From assembly GCF_015694735.1 (NCBI RefSeq), contig NZ_JADQDP010000001.1, positions 1,240,001 through 1,304,000 of the forward strand: a stretch of 64,000 nt of DNA, written 5' to 3'. Both the position numbers and the translations under genes were made by a program. Under the pieces are notes generated by a model. The model worked only from the letters and a program-made list of their open reading frames with translations, ran no database searches and was not told the DNA's origin. This DNA comes from Hymenobacter properus (GTDB lineage: Bacteria; Bacteroidota; Bacteroidia; Cytophagales; Hymenobacteraceae). Below, one piece after another: positions 33,800-42,302 of this stretch; position 1 is the stretch's first letter; every line of letters starts with the position of its first letter.

Positions 33800-35749
33800 T
33801 CAGGGCGTCTTAGCAGTTACCTCCGGCGCCGATGTTTTCAGCGACTTCAGGTAAAACACCGCAAGCGGCTCTGAATCGCCGGCTTTCGGCAGGTCGTAAG
33901 CTTGGTCGGCGGGGGTGTCGGGCGTGGGAAAGTGGCGGGCCGGGCCGGTGCGCAGCATCACGCGCTCGAAGGCAGCCACCGGGGCAAAGAAGATGAAGGT
34001 GCTGGTTTTGCCGTTGGCCGTGACGGTGCAGGTGCGGTTGGGGGCGTCCAGGGTCACTTTCAGGTCCAGCGGCTGACTGGCCTGGTACTTAGTCACGCCC
34101 TTGAAGCGGGCGCCGGCTTTGTAGCTGAGCGTGCCGGTAGAGTCAAAGCTGAGCTGCACGGCGGGCTGGCCCTTGGCGTCCTGAAACTCGATTTGCAGCA
34201 AGCCGTGGTCGTTCTGGCCGGGCACTACCGACAGCTCGGCCACCAGCTGCTTGCTTTCGGGAATGATGCGCTCGGCCTTGGCGTAATCGAATTTATCGGA
34301 ATCCTTGAGCACGAGACCCTTCGAGCCGTCCGGCAGCTTGCCGATTTCGACGGGAGCCTGCACGAGACTGTAGGTGTTCCACTGGTCCAGTTCCTGCCCG
34401 GCTGGTAATTGGGCGAAAACTTCGTTGGCGTGACTTGTGGCTGTGGCGCGCACGGGCACAGGCACCGAGGCCACCCATAGGTCCTCCTTGTTCACACTGT
34501 AGCTCACCCACAGCTTTTTATCGGGCGGCAGGCCGTCGCCTTCCTGGATGCCGCGCACGTACTGCGGGCCGTAGCTCTTGTAGTTGCCGCCGTAGCGCAT
34601 GGGCGTGATTTCACCGTGCACCAGCCAAAGGTCAGTGTATTCAAGGCCATTTTCGCTGGTCGAAATGGCCAGCGGCCAGCGGAATTCCGAGGGGTTGTAT
34701 ACCGTGGCGTAGCGGCCGTCGGAGGTGCGCTGGCCCCAGATTTTGGCGTTGCTGTTCACGAAGTGCGGCGCACGGATGACCGGGTTAGGCCAAGTTTTGC
34801 CGCCGTCGGGGCTGATGGTGGTGAGGGCATGCTTCCAGAGGCCCACCACGCGCTGGCCGTCGGGCAGGTGGTAGTAGCTGAAGGCCTTGTAATCCTTCTT
34901 GATGGGAATGAGCGGGTCGTCCTTGTCCTGCTCTTCTACCATCTGCTGCATCATCAGCGGGTTGGCCAGTATTTCTTCACAGGCAGCCACGAAGCCCTTG
35001 TCCTTGCTGGTGGTGTAGAAGGGATAAGCGGATTTCGACTTGTCCCACGTCTTGTTGTTCCGCAGGAAATAGATGGGGCCAAACTTGCCGCCCGGCAGCA
35101 CCTCGCACACCACCCGGCCGATGCCCTGCCCGTCGTTGGGGTCGTCCTTGGCGTCGAGGGCAACACCGTAGTAACCCAGTGTGAGCAAGCGGTTTTTCTT
35201 GGAGGTGTAGAAGCCGATGCGCTGGTGCATCACGGCCATTAGGTTCTTGGCCACTTTGCCGGGCTGGTCAGCTTTGGTGAAGCCGTCGGGCACCTTATAG
35301 GGCGGGAAAATAACCGTGGGGTTACTCCAGGTGTATCCATCCTTGCTGGTCAGCAGCAGGGTACGACCGGGCGGCACATGCTCGCCCACGGGGTTGCTGA
35401 GGTACTGGTAGTAAAACTGTCCCTGCCAGTAGGCCAGCATGGGCGCGTGGTTGTAGGTCCAGCCTTCGCCGTTGGCTGCGTCGGGGTGTTCGCGGTTGGC
35501 GCGCAGCACCTGCCGGGCGTGCGTGCCGATGGCCGGGCGTAACTGGCCGTGGTGGTAGTCCACGTTGCTGAGCGTGGTGCCGGTATAACGGATAGTTTCC
35601 GGTGCAGCTTGGGCGTGGGCGAGAATGGGAAGTAACGCCGCCAGCATTGTAGCGTGGACTCTGCGAGTCCGCGTCCCATTAGAACGTTCGCCCGGGCGCG
35701 GACTCACAGAATCCACGCTACATGTTGCCGGCAGTTGGGATTTACTCAT
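33800..35749 (-). CDS. Large Asp-box/sialidase-fold protein, signal region interrupted by repeat C2
   Basis: The 649-codon frame starts at 35749, where its ATG overlaps the TGA of the GH43-like gene as ATGA. An ATG at 35647 would give 615 residues with a plain signal peptide (MLAALLPILAHAQ) but has palindrome C2 immediately upstream and no ribosome site. The protein has propeller features: TSKDGYTWSNP and SPDGGKTWPNP Asp-box-like turns, then a C-terminal jelly-roll (LLQIEFQDAKGQPAVQLSFD, TVTANGKTSTFIFF). It resembles exo-sialidase-annotated proteins of Bacteroidota pectin loci; the true substrate is unknown. The repeat seems to have landed in the signal-peptide coding region and been tolerated because it has no stop in this frame. 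Confidence 0.75.
   Translation of the reverse strand: MSKSQLPATCSVDSVSPRPGERSNGTRTRRVHATMLAALLPILAHAQAAPETIRYTGTTLSNVDYHHGQLRPAIGTHARQVLRANREHPDAANGEGWTYNHAPMLAYWQGQFYYQYLSNPVGEHVPPGRTLLLTSKDGYTWSNPTVIFPPYKVPDGFTKADQPGKVAKNLMAVMHQRIGFYTSKKNRLLTLGYYGVALDAKDDPNDGQGIGRVVCEVLPGGKFGPIYFLRNNKTWDKSKSAYPFYTTSKDKGFVAACEEILANPLMMQQMVEEQDKDDPLIPIKKDYKAFSYYHLPDGQRVVGLWKHALTTISPDGGKTWPNPVIRAPHFVNSNAKIWGQRTSDGRYATVYNPSEFRWPLAISTSENGLEYTDLWLVHGEITPMRYGGNYKSYGPQYVRGIQEGDGLPPDKKLWVSYSVNKEDLWVASVPVPVRATATSHANEVFAQLPAGQELDQWNTYSLVQAPVEIGKLPDGSKGLVLKDSDKFDYAKAERIIPESKQLVAELSVVPGQNDHGLLQIEFQDAKGQPAVQLSFDSTGTLSYKAGARFKGVTKYQASQPLDLKVTLDAPNRTCTVTANGKTSTFIFFAPVAAFERVMLRTGPARHFPTPDTPADQAYDLPKAGDSEPLAVFYLKSLKTSAPEVTAKTP
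35649..35721. repeat. Palindromic repeat, family C (copy C2), inside a coding frame
   Basis: GTAGCGTGGACTCTGCGAGT and complement with a short loop. It lies between two candidate start codons of the Asp-box gene and has no stop codon in that frame. Confidence 0.9.
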
Positions 35750-36714
35750 TGTTTTCCAGTAGCTGAGGTTGCCCCCGCCGCCCCACCCGGCGCGGTTTGC
35801 AGCAGGTTTTTAAGTGTCTTGCGCGGCACCATGAAAATGGTGCCGTGCTTGTGCCCGGCCGGCACGCTGACTTTGGCCGAGACGTCGGTGAAGGTTAGGA
35901 AGTCGCTGGTTTTCGCGGCGCCGTACTTCTTCTCGCGGTAGGCGTCATAATAAACCAGCCACTGATTATGCGGCAGTTTGGCCACGCTGGGGCCTTCGGT
36001 AAAATTGGCAGTGAAGGGCGCCGAAACTTTCGGGAACGGCCCGGTAGCCGTGGGACCGAAAGCCACCTTGATGTCGCGCTCGGGCCGAGTGTTATCCTTC
36101 ACCACCAGCACGTAGTCATCCACGCCTCGTCGAATCACCTCAGAGTCGATGGCGCTGAAACCCGGGTCGAGGTAGAGCTTGGTGGCGGAGAAGGTCTTGA
36201 AGTCCTTAGTCGTGGTGTAGTAGAGGCGGTGGTTATTGTCCTCTTCTTCCTGGCCCTTTGGGAAGCGCAAAGGGATAGTGCTGGCCCACACAATGAGGAA
36301 CTGCTGCGTAGGCGGGTCAAAGAAGATTTCGGGGGCCCACACGTTCACGGTGCCGGGCTCGTGGCTCATTACGTCGATGAAGCGCTGTTCGCTCCAATGC
36401 ACCAAATCCTTGGAGCTGGCGTAGCCGAAGCCCTTATCACCTTTCCAGCCACAGGTCCACACGAGGTGGTAGGTGCCATCGGGGCCCTGCGCGATGCTGG
36501 GGTCGCGCATGAGCTTGCTGGGGCCTACCTGCGGCGTCAGAAACGACTTGCCCGCGTCCTGCCACTTGTAGCCGTCGTAGCTGTAGAGGAAGTGCAGCCC
36601 GTCGGTGGCCGGCTCGCGGAAGGAGGTAAACATGTATGCCTCTTTCGCGCAGGAAGTGAGCAGCGCGATGCCTAGCAGCGGGGTGAGGAAGCGGAGGGAG
36701 TAATGTTTAGTCAT
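35746..36714 (-). CDS. GH43-like five-bladed propeller protein, lipoprotein
   Basis: A 322-residue protein with a lipoprotein signal (LLGIALLTSC, lipidated Cys near residue 23), so it should be membrane-anchored. MRDPSIAQGPDGTYHLVWTC holds the first-blade Asp of the GH43/GH32 (furanosidase) superfamily. WAPEIFFD and AIDSEVIRRGVDDYVLV supply further family-like acidic positions. Known GH43 members are arabinofuranosidases, xylosidases and galactosidases acting on pectin side chains. Its stop overlaps the start of the next gene (ATGA), a sign of translational coupling. Repeat B5 separates it from the GH140-like gene upstream. Confidence 0.78.
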   Translation of the reverse strand: MTKHYSLRFLTPLLGIALLTSCAKEAYMFTSFREPATDGLHFLYSYDGYKWQDAGKSFLTPQVGPSKLMRDPSIAQGPDGTYHLVWTCGWKGDKGFGYASSKDLVHWSEQRFIDVMSHEPGTVNVWAPEIFFDPPTQQFLIVWASTIPLRFPKGQEEEDNNHRLYYTTTKDFKTFSATKLYLDPGFSAIDSEVIRRGVDDYVLVVKDNTRPERDIKVAFGPTATGPFPKVSAPFTANFTEGPSVAKLPHNQWLVYYDAYREKKYGAAKTSDFLTFTDVSAKVSVPAGHKHGTIFMVPRKTLKNLLQTAPGGAAGATSATGKQ

Positions 36715-36731
36715 TGGAGGAAAAATCAGAA

Positions 36732-36827
36732 CGTCAGGCTGAGCGCAGTTGAAGCAGTTCTACCGCTTCGTTGCAATAGTATGAATACTTGCGCGATAGA
36801 GCTGCCTCGTCCGCGCTCAGCCTGACG
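36732..36827. repeat. Palindromic repeat, family B variant (copy B5)
   Basis: CGTCAGGCTGAGCGCAGTTG and a complementary right arm with a few mismatches (GCGCTCAGCCTGACG). It lies between the GH43-like and GH140-like genes. Confidence 0.85.
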
Positions 36828-36847
36828 GCCTTCTCAGGCCCGATACA

Positions 36848-38239
36848 TTACACCGAATCCAAAATCAGCACCCAGTCATTTCCGTCCTTCTGCTCGCCGG
36901 GCGGGTTGAACTCCTGAGTGCCTTTGTTCGCAAAGGTGCCGATGGCGGTGGTTTTGCCATCGCGCGGGCTATACCAAGACGCCTTCACTTTCGCGCCGGC
37001 AATTTTGCCCAGGTTCACCTTCATGTTCCGCCCGTTGTAGGTGTAGATGAAGGCGTAATTCTTGCCCCGCGTGGCCATCAGGCGGTTGTACTTCTCCCCT
37101 ACTTCACCGGCAATCAGCGACTGGTCGGGCACCCGGTCAAAGAAAGGCCGCGACAGCATCAGCTGTTTCAAATACTGCATCTGGGCCGAACCCGGCGCGT
37201 TGATGGCAGACGACCACAGCTCCGACGAACCGTAGGCGCTGCCTTTGTCGAAGCTGCTGTGCATCTGCATCACCGAGTTCTGCCCGTAGGTGTAACCGAA
37301 CGCGCCCGCAAACACCGACCAGTAGCCGTAGCGGCGCACGTCGGCATCAGTCCAGCGGGGCTGGGTGATGTCGTGCAGGCCGTGTGGGATGCCTTCGTAG
37401 GAAGGCTCGCCGTCGAGGGAGGGCTTGGTGGGTTTCAGGGCGTAGTCGGCCTGCTGGTAGCGCCAGTTATCCTGGCCGTAGTGGTTGGTTTCGTTTTTCG
37501 ACGTATCCTGCTCGTAGCGGCGGTGACCCGACTGGTACATATTGAAATCCAACCAGCTCGCATTATGAAACCAATCCGATGACTGCGTGCGTCCGCGCGG
37601 GTGGTAGGTTTCGAGGTGGTTCGGGTCCACGGCTTTTAGGGTAGCACCTATAGTGTTCCAAACCTTCAGCGAGTCGGAGCCGGCAATGTCGCCGCCATTC
37701 AGCCAGATGATGTTGGGGCGGTTTTTATACCGCTCAGCCAGGAAGGTAGCGTAAGTTTTGGCCTGCTTCTGGTTCACCTTGCCGTTCTTCACGTTGGTGC
37801 CCCACACCGGCACCATACCCATGTAGAGCCCCTTTTTGGCGGCCAGGTCCACGATGTAGTCCACATGGTCCCAGTAGTCATACTGCGCGGCATCGGTGGG
37901 TGAGTTGCCGGGCGTGGTGAGCGGCCGGGCCACATTGCCGTGCACCATGGCCGAGTCGCCGTACACGTTGGCAAGGGGCACCTGGTGCAGTACCATCACC
38001 TGAATCACGTTGAAGCCTTTTTTGCGGCGGTCTTCAAGGTAGGTTTCGGCTTCCTCGCGTTTGAGCTTGCTGAAGAGCAGCCAGCCGGTATCGCCCAGCC
38101 AGAAAAACGGCTTGCCGCTACCCGTCATCAGGTAACGGCCATTGGGCGACACTTTGAGCGGGCCGGTGGTGTCAGCGGCTGGTGCAAAGGATGCTAGTAG
38201 CAGCAAAAGCAGCGCAGAGAAGCGTGTTTTTATAGTCAT
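36848..38239 (-). CDS. GH140-like apiosidase (DUF4038), exported
   Basis: A 463-residue protein starting at 38239 (MTIKTRFSALLLLLLASFAP), which gives a signal peptide. The start of the mature protein (LKVSPNGRYLMTGSGKPFFW, then LGDTGWLLF) is the mark of the DUF4038/GH140 TIM barrel. The acid/base and nucleophile positions are probably the Asp of IIWLNGGDI and the Glu of LDGEPSYEG. The C-terminal beta-sandwich (NYAFIYTYNGRNMKVNLGKI) matches the putative collagen-binding-like domain often attached. GH140 enzymes cut the apiose-galacturonan bond that holds RG-II side chains A and B, so this gene is one of the best pointers to RG-II as substrate. Confidence 0.85.
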   Translation of the reverse strand: MTIKTRFSALLLLLLASFAPAADTTGPLKVSPNGRYLMTGSGKPFFWLGDTGWLLFSKLKREEAETYLEDRRKKGFNVIQVMVLHQVPLANVYGDSAMVHGNVARPLTTPGNSPTDAAQYDYWDHVDYIVDLAAKKGLYMGMVPVWGTNVKNGKVNQKQAKTYATFLAERYKNRPNIIWLNGGDIAGSDSLKVWNTIGATLKAVDPNHLETYHPRGRTQSSDWFHNASWLDFNMYQSGHRRYEQDTSKNETNHYGQDNWRYQQADYALKPTKPSLDGEPSYEGIPHGLHDITQPRWTDADVRRYGYWSVFAGAFGYTYGQNSVMQMHSSFDKGSAYGSSELWSSAINAPGSAQMQYLKQLMLSRPFFDRVPDQSLIAGEVGEKYNRLMATRGKNYAFIYTYNGRNMKVNLGKIAGAKVKASWYSPRDGKTTAIGTFANKGTQEFNPPGEQKDGNDWVLILDSV

Positions 38240-38275
38240 TCGGTTTCCAGTGAGCTCCCAGCCTAAGCCTAAGAA

Positions 38276-38375
38276 CGTCATGCAGCGCGCAGCGAAGCAT
38301 CTCGCGTGCTGCAGTAAAATCAATCGAAAGAATTAGTGGTGGCACGCGAGATGCTTCGCTGCGCGCTGCATGACG
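38276..38375. repeat. Palindromic repeat, family A (copy A6)
   Basis: CGTCATGCAGCGCGCAGCGA arms, extended inwards by CGTGC/GCACG, with a loop of about 30 bp, between the PL1 and GH140-like genes. Confidence 0.92.
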
Positions 38376-38381
38376 TTCGTT

Positions 38382-40043
38382 TTAAGACTTCACCTTGCCG
38401 GCATTGGGCCGCACGTTCTGCAGGGGCACCACGCTGTTCAGGTATTCTTCGATGTTGGCGTAGCCGTCCTTGTCACGGTCCTGGGTGGCGTCGGCGGCGT
38501 TTTTGGGGTTGAGGCCATGGGCGGTTTCCCACTTGTCGGGCATGCCGTCGTTGTCGGCGTCGGCGTAGGGCGTGCCTTTGTAGTCGGGGTAGCCACCTAC
38601 CTGCGCGGGGTCGGTGATGATGCCGTTTTTATAGGAATCCTCGGGCAAGCGGCGCTTGATGTAGGGGCTTTTCGGCGTGGGCTGGGCGTTTTTGGCGTAG
38701 GTGATTTTGCCAGTGCGCACGTCTTCCACAATGCGGGCATCCACGGCGTCGCGCCGGGGCAGGGTGCAGCCCACGTTGGCCAGCACGTACTGGTAGGCCT
38801 CCTGGGCGGGCAGCACGGTGTTCATGTTAGGCAGGGTGAAAGGCTTATCGGTGCGGATTTCGGCCACGATTTTATCGGCATCAGCCGGGACCTCTACCTG
38901 CACGCCGCCGGCCCAGTTGTCTTGAGTTACTTTGTCGTTGCCAGCCACCACGTTGCCAGCCACGTAGGCCTTGCCGAACAGATTCTTGGCGTCCTTGTCG
39001 CGGCCCGATTCGGGCTTCAGAATGCGGTAGCTGATGGGCTCGCCGGCCGGGGTGATGGGACCAGGCTTGTAGTAGTTGTTCACGAAGTTGTACTCCGAGT
39101 GGTTGTCGCCACCGTCGGCCGAGCGGTTCCACCAGTTGAACACCACGTTATTAGCGAAGTTAAAATCGCCGTACATGCCCACCGAGGGGTTGCGGGCAAT
39201 GTTGTTGGCCCACAGGTTGCGGGTAAACAAGCTATTCAGCCCGCCAATGGTGCTGCCGAAGGCGTGGTTGTAGGTGTCGAGCCCCTCCGAAAAGATGGAG
39301 TTCTGGATGGTCACGTTCACCGTGGGCAGCTTGTCGGCCTTGCCGGTTTCGGGGTTGTGATACACGTGGCGGTAGATGGACATGTTCTCATCCAGCCCCC
39401 ACGAGGCCGACACGTGGTCGATGCAGATGTTGCCCACCGGGTTGCCGCCTAGGCCGTCGTCGCGGCGGGCCACCTCGGTAGCACCGCGGCGGAAGCGCAG
39501 GTAGCGCACCACCACGTCGTGGGTATTAATCCAAATCGACTCGCCCGCCACGCAGATGCCGTCGCCGGGCGCCGTCTGGCCCGCAATGGTGACGTAGGGC
39601 GCCCGGATGATGATGGGGCTTTGCAGGCGAATGATGCCCGCCACGTTGAATACGATAATGCGCGCGCCTCCCTGCTCCAGGGCCTCGCGCAAGGTGCCGG
39701 GGCCGCGGTCAGCCAGGCTTTTCACCACGTATACCTTGCCGCCCTGCCCGCCAAAAACATAGGCTCCACCGCCCTCCGCGCCGGGAAAAGCCAGCCGCTT
39801 CGACTGCGGTAGGTCGCTGGGCTTGGCGGCCCAGGGAATGTAAGGCTTGCCGGCCTTGGCTTCGGCCTGAATGATGGGCTGGGCCTTCTGCCAGGCTTCG
39901 TCGGAGCGTTTTTCTTCTTCGGCCAGAGCGGCATCGGCTTTGGCCTGCACTTCCGGCGGAATGGTGGGGTACTGGGCGCGGGCCGATTGGGCGGCACAAG
40001 CAGAGACGAAAAGAACGGCGAGTAAAGCGCGGCGGTGGGACAT
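38382..40043 (-). CDS. PL1-type pectate lyase with C-terminal calcium-binding repeat, exported
   Basis: A 553-residue protein from the ATG at 40043; three more codons are open up to a TTG at 40052. The signal peptide ends QSARAQ. A charged helical segment (YPTIPPEVQAK to about KPYIPWAA) precedes the parallel beta-helix, which starts LAFPGAEGGGAYVFGGQGG and contains the family blocks TIAGQTAPGDGI and IDHVSASWGLDENMS. The C-terminus has aspartate loops (DADNDGMPDKWE, DRDKDGYANIEEYL) typical of calcium-binding thrombospondin-3 or dockerin-like repeats. It cleaves homogalacturonan by beta-elimination, feeding the GH105 enzyme. A close paralogue lies at 59364-60995. Confidence 0.9.
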   Translation of the reverse strand: MSHRRALLAVLFVSACAAQSARAQYPTIPPEVQAKADAALAEEEKRSDEAWQKAQPIIQAEAKAGKPYIPWAAKPSDLPQSKRLAFPGAEGGGAYVFGGQGGKVYVVKSLADRGPGTLREALEQGGARIIVFNVAGIIRLQSPIIIRAPYVTIAGQTAPGDGICVAGESIWINTHDVVVRYLRFRRGATEVARRDDGLGGNPVGNICIDHVSASWGLDENMSIYRHVYHNPETGKADKLPTVNVTIQNSIFSEGLDTYNHAFGSTIGGLNSLFTRNLWANNIARNPSVGMYGDFNFANNVVFNWWNRSADGGDNHSEYNFVNNYYKPGPITPAGEPISYRILKPESGRDKDAKNLFGKAYVAGNVVAGNDKVTQDNWAGGVQVEVPADADKIVAEIRTDKPFTLPNMNTVLPAQEAYQYVLANVGCTLPRRDAVDARIVEDVRTGKITYAKNAQPTPKSPYIKRRLPEDSYKNGIITDPAQVGGYPDYKGTPYADADNDGMPDKWETAHGLNPKNAADATQDRDKDGYANIEEYLNSVVPLQNVRPNAGKVKS

Positions 40044-40091
40044 TTTAGGCAATTGTTTGCGTAGGTTTTTGGCGTTGGTTTCAGTCCGGAA

Positions 40092-41783
40092 TTAAGCCGG
40101 CTGCGCGGCGTAGGCCACCTCTCCCGCTGCCACTTTTTCCAAGCCCTTCACATCACCGCAGAAGTGCACTTCAATACCCATCTCGGCCATGGCAGCGGCC
40201 TTGATGCGGCAGAGCTGATGAGCCTTGGCGGCGTAGGGGGCGTATACCACCTGGATGTGGTTGGCCTTGTGACGGGCCATCATCTGGTCGCGGGTTACGC
40301 CGCTCAATACGGCGTGCATGATGGGCCACTCGGGGGTGGTTTCCTGCCAGCGGCGCTGGGTTTCGGCGGCAGGCAAGGCCACGGCTTCGCCCACGCCCAG
40401 GTCGCAGTGCAGCTTGCCGTCCATCACGTACACGCGGCTCCACACGATGGAGCCGGGGCGGCTCACGCCTTTCACGCTGCCACCGCCCAGGCGGAAGTAC
40501 ATAGCCGGCTGGCGCTCGCTGCTGGTGCCCGCGTAGCCATCCACGAAGTGGGCCGGCGGGGCGGCGCCCGAAATCAGGAACACCCACACAAACTCGTCGC
40601 CGTCGCCGGTGTCGAAGCTCTGGCCCCAGCGCAGGTCGTGCAGCGTGGTTTCGCCGCTCAAGCCCAGCTCGTTCCAGAGGCGGTAGGTGAGCAGGGCGTC
40701 GAGGCCAGCGCACTCGTCTACTTCATTGAAGTGCGGCAGGGCCTGGCCGGCGTACAGCTCCACGCCGGTGGTGGAGAATACGGGCGGACGGTCGGCATTA
40801 TTCAGCAGTCCTTCGGCCAGGTCGCTGGCCACGGTCAGGTCTTTGAGGCCCTGCTGGTACTGGATGCCAATGGTGTCGCAGCCGAACTCGTCGGCGATGC
40901 GCACGGCGGCGATGTACATCTTGCACTGCTCCAGCGTCTGATTCTTGGTGAGTTGGGTAGCCTCATCGGTGCCCCAGTTGAACTTCATGCCTCGGGCCAG
41001 CAGCCAATCGAGCACGGCTTGTGCCTCGGCCTCGGTCACGAGGCGCATGGCGGCATAGAGGCTGGCCTGGCTCAGGCGCTCCTTGAAGATGCCGGTGGCG
41101 TGCAGCAGCTCGTCGGGCACAATGGCGTTGTACATGCCCATGCACCCTTCATCAAACACACCCATGATGGCCTTGTGCTGCTTGAACTTGCGTCCGAAGT
41201 TGCGGCCGGCGTGCTCCTCCGTGGCGGGCAAAGTCGCGTCGGCGAAGTCCTTCACGTGGCGCTCGTCCTGCGTGATGCGCCCTTTGGAGAGCCATTGCTT
41301 GAGGCCATTCTCGAAGAAAGCGTCGGTGAAATCCTCGCTCCAAAGCGTGCTGTAGGTCACGCCGGCCTTGGTGAGGCAGCCGTTCAGATTGAGCATGCCC
41401 ACCAGGCCGGGCCACTGCCCGCTCCAGTTGGCCACCGTCAGGATGGGGCCTTGGTGGGTGGTGAGGCCGGCCAGCACGTGGTGCGAGTACTGCCATACGC
41501 TTTCGGCCACGATGAGCGGCTGTTCGGGATGGATATGGCGGAACACCTCCAGGCCCATCTTTTGCGAATCGAGGAAGCCGTGCTGCTTGTCGGCGTCGTA
41601 GGCGTGGGCGCGCTTCACCGTCCAGCCTTGCTTTTCAAGAGCGGCGGTGAGCTGGGCTTCCATGGCGGCTTGGGCGGGCCAGCAGTTTTGGTTGGCGGCC
41701 AAGCGCAGGTCGCCGCTGGCGAGCAGGAGAACTTCGTGGGTAGGAAATGTCGTCACGGGCTGATAGGGTAAAAGTGGAGCCAA
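40092..41783 (-). CDS. L-fucose/L-arabinose isomerase-superfamily protein
   Basis: A 563-residue cytoplasmic protein. The C-terminal part carries the metal-site pattern of the fucose isomerase C-domain: TTGVELYAGQALPHFNEVDE with Glu and Asp, and a His in ARHKANHIQVVY. The N-terminal two thirds are Rossmann-like alpha/beta layers (HEVLLLASGDLRLAANQNCW). It is probably an aldose-ketose isomerase of an unusual sugar (fucose, rhamnose, aceric acid or apiose are candidates). It is the first gene of the unit that continues with PL1 and GH140-like, and a copy of the 12-bp motif lies 127 bp upstream. Exact substrate unknown. Confidence 0.7.
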   Translation of the reverse strand: MAPLLPYQPVTTFPTHEVLLLASGDLRLAANQNCWPAQAAMEAQLTAALEKQGWTVKRAHAYDADKQHGFLDSQKMGLEVFRHIHPEQPLIVAESVWQYSHHVLAGLTTHQGPILTVANWSGQWPGLVGMLNLNGCLTKAGVTYSTLWSEDFTDAFFENGLKQWLSKGRITQDERHVKDFADATLPATEEHAGRNFGRKFKQHKAIMGVFDEGCMGMYNAIVPDELLHATGIFKERLSQASLYAAMRLVTEAEAQAVLDWLLARGMKFNWGTDEATQLTKNQTLEQCKMYIAAVRIADEFGCDTIGIQYQQGLKDLTVASDLAEGLLNNADRPPVFSTTGVELYAGQALPHFNEVDECAGLDALLTYRLWNELGLSGETTLHDLRWGQSFDTGDGDEFVWVFLISGAAPPAHFVDGYAGTSSERQPAMYFRLGGGSVKGVSRPGSIVWSRVYVMDGKLHCDLGVGEAVALPAAETQRRWQETTPEWPIMHAVLSGVTRDQMMARHKANHIQVVYAPYAAKAHQLCRIKAAAMAEMGIEVHFCGDVKGLEKVAAGEVAYAAQPA

Positions 41784-41909
41784 GCCCCACGCAAGTCCGA
41801 AAACGGTTGCTTAACGCGCTAGGAATGGCGGGAAAAATCCGGGTTGAGTGGGTAGACAAATTTGCCAGCATATTCCCCACAAGGCCTCCGGCTTTTTGCC
41901 TACTTAGTG

Positions 41910-41921
41910 TAGGATGTTACC
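41910..41921 (-). promoter_or_regulatory. Candidate operator, GGTAACATCCTA (minus strand), isomerase unit
   Basis: It differs by one base from the copies at 27936 and 59272, and shares the longer word TAACATCCTACAC with the latter. It lies 127 bp before the start codon, one base from the spacing seen for the GH78 unit. Confidence 0.5.
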
Positions 41922-42086
41922 ATAGGGCTGAAGCCAGCCTCCAGAAGCTGCTAAAGCAAAAAACGGCCACCCCACCTGTGTCCAAGCCGTCTTTTTCTGC
42001 CTCTTTTACCCCGCTGAGATGCCTGAGCAGGCAAGTACAGGAGAGTTCAGGTTTTTGAAGGCTATAGTTTAGTGACTACTTACTGA

Positions 42087-42152
42087 CGGATATTATCATT
42101 TACTAGTCAGTTTCAGGCTTCTCCAAACGCAGGATAATATCCTAGAGAAGCC
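42087..42152. promoter_or_regulatory. Paired dyads upstream of the AraC-type gene
   Basis: GGATATTATC at 42088-42097 and GGATAATATCC at 42132-42142 are mutual complements at their core, each framed by its own inverted repeat. The outer arms of the second are GGCTTCTC (42116-42123) and GAGAAGCC (42145-42152). They may be autoregulatory sites or leader hairpins; the sequence alone does not decide. Confidence 0.4.
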
Positions 42153-42302
42153 AGCCCGCCACTACCTTTTGCCACCCTACCCTTCTTCCTACCGATTCTT
42201 GTTTCGCTCTTCTACACAATCGATTTCGTAACCATAGCGTCGCGTCAGCTCTACCCGTCCGGTTGCCCTCCCACTCGCAATTCCCACCAAACTCTCTCCC
42301 TC

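Larger units (their letters stand above)
41784..42302. promoter_or_regulatory. Divergent regulatory region between isomerase unit and araC-type gene
   Basis: A 519-bp spacer with no credible gene. It holds the 12-bp motif copy at 41910, a CAAATTTG box at 41857-41864 that could serve as a Bacteroidota -7 element for the minus-strand unit, and two dyads at 42072-42152 ahead of the regulator gene. Confidence 0.6.

Noticed and set aside
40164..41771. Long plus-strand open frame of 535 codons opposite the isomerase-like gene
   Set aside because: It is an antisense shadow of a GC-rich gene; no signal, fold or family is recognisable, and the minus-strand protein is clearly real. The same holds for 52795-54360, 57503-58834 and 31537-32673.
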